Assembly (NCBI GenBank): GCA_016463375.1
Contig: JAEMRK010000003.1
Coordinates: forward strand, 16,722 to 63,246
Direction of reading: 5' to 3'
DNA: 46,525 bases
DNA from: Parachlamydiales bacterium
GTDB lineage: Bacteria > Chlamydiota > Chlamydiia > Chlamydiales > JAEMRK01
A program made the position numbers and the translations under genes. The notes under the pieces were generated by a model. That model had not been told where the DNA came from. It worked only from the letters and a program-made list of their open reading frames with translations, and did not search any database. Below, piece by piece: positions 44,232 to 46,525 of the stretch; position 1 is the first letter of the stretch, and each line of letters opens with the position of its first letter.

Positions 44232-45212
44232 TTAATATAATTTAGTTTTGTGAATTTTTGCGTATGGCCAGAACTCCCAAGGAAAGCTGTCGTAAAGTTT
44301 TTGTAAGTCACATTTAAACGGAATTTCTCCACCCATTAATAATGCATCTTCAATCGATGTGGCATATTGAAAATTTGGCCTATTAGTCCCATAATAGTAA
44401 TCTACATATTTAGTCATGTATTCACATTCAGTGATGCGTAGCATACGAGCTGGAATTCCATAGGCTTCTGCAACGATTAACCCATGTAATGAGCTTGCTA
44501 TAACAAACTTACTATCTAATATTTTCAAGACCACTTCATACCAGGGCTCTGTAGGGTATACGACATTTTCAAAGATATCTTTTGGGAAGTATTTCAGTTC
44601 TTTGTAATGGGGAACAATGATGTAGTCGTATTTGGGTTTTTTCGCTCTTTTAAATTCTGGAAATAAGTAGGGCATTAGAAGCACCGGGTCACCATAAATT
44701 TCAGGGCAATATATTTGAAATTGCTCCATAAGAAATCGACGCGTTAGTGGCCCTCTAACAGCTCTGACATCCAGTTTTGTAAAAGCATAATCTTTTTTAG
44801 ACATCAGTTTGCCATTTAAACCGGTTCCCCAGATGACATCATTCGTTGCAGCAAAAGATAAAATAGAACCTACTGCCAATATTTTTTTCTCTTTGTAGGG
44901 TGAAAAACTTTTGTAAAGTCTGACTGGTGTATTGAGAATCCTTTCTAACACCTTATGAGATAGATGATCTCCAAAATTTAAAAGTCTAGGTTCCCTCCAG
45001 AAATACAATGGTATGCCATCATGTGGCGGTTTATAGGGTTGAATACCTTCTGTTTCAGCGCTACTGTCGTTGTCTGTAGCATTACAATTGTAGATGTCTT
45101 TTCCAGCGTAATCTTCGAAGTCCTCTTCAAAGTAGTCATGATAGCCCAAAACAATGGTGCTAACACACAGAGTCGATAAAATGAACAGTTGTTTGATCTT
45201 TAAAAACATCAT
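44232..45212 (-). CDS. Exported polysaccharide pyruvyltransferase-family protein (ExoV-like)
   Basis: The 326-residue product opens with a signal peptide (about residues 1-23) and an acidic spacer (YFEEDFEDYAGKD). From about 52 it matches the polysaccharide pyruvyltransferase domain: REPRLLNFGDHLS, ILAVGSILSFA, WGTGLNG, VRAVRGPLTRRFL, YGDPVLLMPYLFPEF, IIVPHYKE and FVIASSLHGLIVAEAYGIPA. Known members add pyruvate ketals to exopolysaccharide sugars with PEP in the cytoplasm; export is therefore unexpected. It is the first gene of the operon that continues with the two propeller proteins after 7 bp, so they may share a glycan. Confidence 0.86.
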   Translation of the reverse strand: MMFLKIKQLFILSTLCVSTIVLGYHDYFEEDFEDYAGKDIYNCNATDNDSSAETEGIQPYKPPHDGIPLYFWREPRLLNFGDHLSHKVLERILNTPVRLYKSFSPYKEKKILAVGSILSFAATNDVIWGTGLNGKLMSKKDYAFTKLDVRAVRGPLTRRFLMEQFQIYCPEIYGDPVLLMPYLFPEFKRAKKPKYDYIIVPHYKELKYFPKDIFENVVYPTEPWYEVVLKILDSKFVIASSLHGLIVAEAYGIPARMLRITECEYMTKYVDYYYGTNRPNFQYATSIEDALLMGGEIPFKCDLQKLYDSFPWEFWPYAKIHKTKLY

Positions 45213-45274
45213 CTGTTAAGACTTGGCGTTAAATTGAGGTAGGAGGTATGGCTTGTTCATATTCACTTTAGGCC

Positions 45275-45302
45275 AATATATCGGCCTGATGCAATGTTAC
45301 AA
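45275..45302 (-). promoter_or_regulatory. Candidate promoter of the pyruvyltransferase/propeller operon
   Basis: On the minus strand TTGTAA (45297-45302) and TATATT (45275-45280) are 16 bp apart. AGGCC (45270-45274) and GGCCT (45283-45287) flank the -10 as an inverted repeat, which could be an operator. Transcription would start near 45268. Confidence 0.4.
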
Positions 45303-45411
45303 GCGAGTAAGTAAATTTTTTGCTTATACTTAAGAAAAAATTCAAGAGATGGATGCAATTTTTGAAAAAAACTTAAAAATTTAAACTGTTGAAAGATATT
45401 TTATGTTGTTT

Positions 45412-45436
45412 GAGAGCACTAAAATTTAGTGCTCTC
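45412..45436 (-). terminator. Terminator-like palindrome after the 45442 gene
   Basis: GAGAGCACTAAA and TTTAGTGCTCTC are arranged around one base, giving an 8- to 10-bp hairpin six bases past the stop of the 45442 gene. The minus-strand tail is AAACAAC without a T-run, so it may stabilise the 3' end rather than terminate. Confidence 0.5.
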
Positions 45437-45441
45437 TAATA

Positions 45442-46407
45442 TTATTTGGAGATGTTGTTATTTTCAACGTCTTGTATGAAAGTGATTAAGGCATCAAAAT
45501 AGTTTTCTTGATCATCGTACATAGCACAATGTGTGCCATTTTCACAGATCTTTAAACGAGAATTTGGAATAAGGCTATGCATTTTTTCATTATCTTTGAC
45601 GCTCATGGTGTCATTCCTTCCACAGATGATTAAAGTTGGCGTTAGTATGCTATGAAGGTCATTCCAGCGATTCCAATCTTTAAAGTTACCTGTCACAACA
45701 AATTCGTTGGGGCCTTGCACAGTTTGATAGACTTGCATGTTTATTTTAGAAAACGACCGCATCAATGGCTCTGGCCAAGGTGTGATTTTACAAAGATAAA
45801 GAGCATAGATTTCTTCTAGCATAATCTTTTCATATGCAGGATTTGTAAAATCGTAAACGTTTTCATAGGACTTTAATTGGTCTTGGATATCTTGAGGAAG
45901 CTTTGAGCGTAGTTCATTTAAATATGTTACGTAAGACTCAACACTGCCTGTGATATTTGATAAAATAACGCCTTTTAAATGTTCAGGGTGTTTAATAGAA
46001 TATTCGGTAGATAAAAGAGCTCCCCAAGATTGTCCATAGAGGTAGAGATCGTTTAACTGAAGAGCTTCTCTTACTTCTTCAACTTCTTCACAAAAACGTT
46101 CAACATTCCAAAGAGATGGATCATTTGGTTGGTCAGAAAAATGGGATCCTAGTTGATCATAATAGATAATTTGGTATTTATCTTTTGGAAAGAAATTTTC
46201 CATGCACTCGAAATACTCATGAGTCAATCCAGGACCGCCATGAAGAGTTAAAATTTGTATGGGGCCATCACCAACTCTTTGAGTCCACACGCGATAACCA
46301 TTTTTCAAGGTGATATACTCTACACCTTGAGTTTTTCTATCTTCTTTACAAAAACCAAAAGTGGATAGTAATAATATTGCTAAGCACAATAAAAATTGCC
46401 ATTTCAT
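45442..46407 (-). CDS. Exported proline iminopeptidase-family hydrolase (second copy type)
   Basis: This 321-residue alpha/beta hydrolase has a clear signal peptide (MKWQFLLCLAILLLSTFGF). HGGPGLTHEYF, the strand IIYYDQLGSHFSDQ, the nucleophile elbow GQSWGALLSTEY, the acid in CGRNDTMS and the histidine in NGTHCAMYDD are all kept. It resembles tricorn-associated proline-specific peptidases more than the 36607 protein, so the two are not a recent duplication. The cysteine near residue 20 does not form a lipobox. GGAG precedes the ATG by about 12 bases. Its substrate is unknown. Confidence 0.9.
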   Translation of the reverse strand: MKWQFLLCLAILLLSTFGFCKEDRKTQGVEYITLKNGYRVWTQRVGDGPIQILTLHGGPGLTHEYFECMENFFPKDKYQIIYYDQLGSHFSDQPNDPSLWNVERFCEEVEEVREALQLNDLYLYGQSWGALLSTEYSIKHPEHLKGVILSNITGSVESYVTYLNELRSKLPQDIQDQLKSYENVYDFTNPAYEKIMLEEIYALYLCKITPWPEPLMRSFSKINMQVYQTVQGPNEFVVTGNFKDWNRWNDLHSILTPTLIICGRNDTMSVKDNEKMHSLIPNSRLKICENGTHCAMYDDQENYFDALITFIQDVENNNISK

Positions 46408-46525
46408 AATTGTCTATCTCCTTTAAAGTACGGATAAAAACTATGGCAATTAATACAATTCTATTTCAATGCCTTTTGTAAAAAATACATAGAGCTATTT
46501 TTTTGGTATCCATCTCTTGTAAATT

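Noticed and set aside
43109-44332. Longer version of propeller paralogue 2 starting at 44332
   Set aside because: The extra 36 residues would overlap the preceding gene, and the signal peptide and AGGA ribosome site both point to ATG 44224.
35640-46407. Mobile island with transposase or integrase
   Set aside because: The content is accessory, but no transposase, integrase, tRNA attachment site or flanking direct repeat was seen.

Overview
The window looks like part of the chromosome of an environmental (amoeba-associated) chlamydia, Parachlamydiaceae-like. It is AT-rich and encodes a Gram-negative envelope (two LptF/LptG permeases). Its gene order reproduces two blocks that I know, from memory, in Chlamydia trachomatis: yjgP/yjgQ-tilS-ftsH-pnp-rpsO-tadA (about CT838-CT844) and rpmE-prfA-prmC-ffh-rpsP-trmD-rplS-rnhB-gmk-omega-metG-recD (about CT022-CT033). 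The placement rests on synteny and on lineage traits such as the about 914-residue FtsH. No database search was made.

Layout. 1-4735 (minus) is an envelope operon: two LptF/G permeases followed by a MurF-like/alanine racemase fusion cut by the left edge. 4830-9430 (plus) holds a GYF-domain membrane protein, tilS and ftsH. 9465-13417 (minus) holds rpsO, pnp and a DHCR24/DWARF1-like sterol reductase homologue that sits inside an otherwise conserved block. 13802-17122 is a junction zone: a coiled-coil protein, tadA, a catalytically dead rhomboid and a malic enzyme. 17186-25273 (plus) is a dense translation and RNA operon series. A 506-residue minus-strand protein with a paired hydrophobic domain (25270-26790) interrupts it before metG. 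28912-35539 holds an MFS transporter, a RecD2-like helicase, an alanine/glycine symporter, a Bcr-type MFS transporter and a hemerythrin-like protein.

From about 35.6 kb to the right edge the content is accessory. It includes three exported alpha/beta hydrolases (two of proline iminopeptidase type), a cytochrome P450 next to an aldo/keto reductase, an unknown protein, a small exported acidic CPPC peptide coupled to an APH(6)-like kinase, and a three-gene minus operon. That operon encodes a polysaccharide pyruvyltransferase-like protein and two paralogous beta-propeller proteins, all with N-terminal signal peptides. It is the best candidate here for an undescribed system: glycan-active enzymes routed out of the bacterial cytoplasm, perhaps towards the envelope or the inclusion.

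Regulatory structure that can be read directly includes identical TTGAAA-17-TATACT promoters before ftsH and ffh, a TTGACA-17-TATATT promoter before the AGCS symporter, clear intrinsic terminators after ftsH, rpsO and the 35.6-kb hydrolase, a long hairpin in the pnp leader, and a perfect 21-bp inverted repeat at 40891-40936. Five convergent gene pairs overlap at their 3' ends. I saw no rRNA, tRNA, CRISPR array, insertion sequence or prophage gene.
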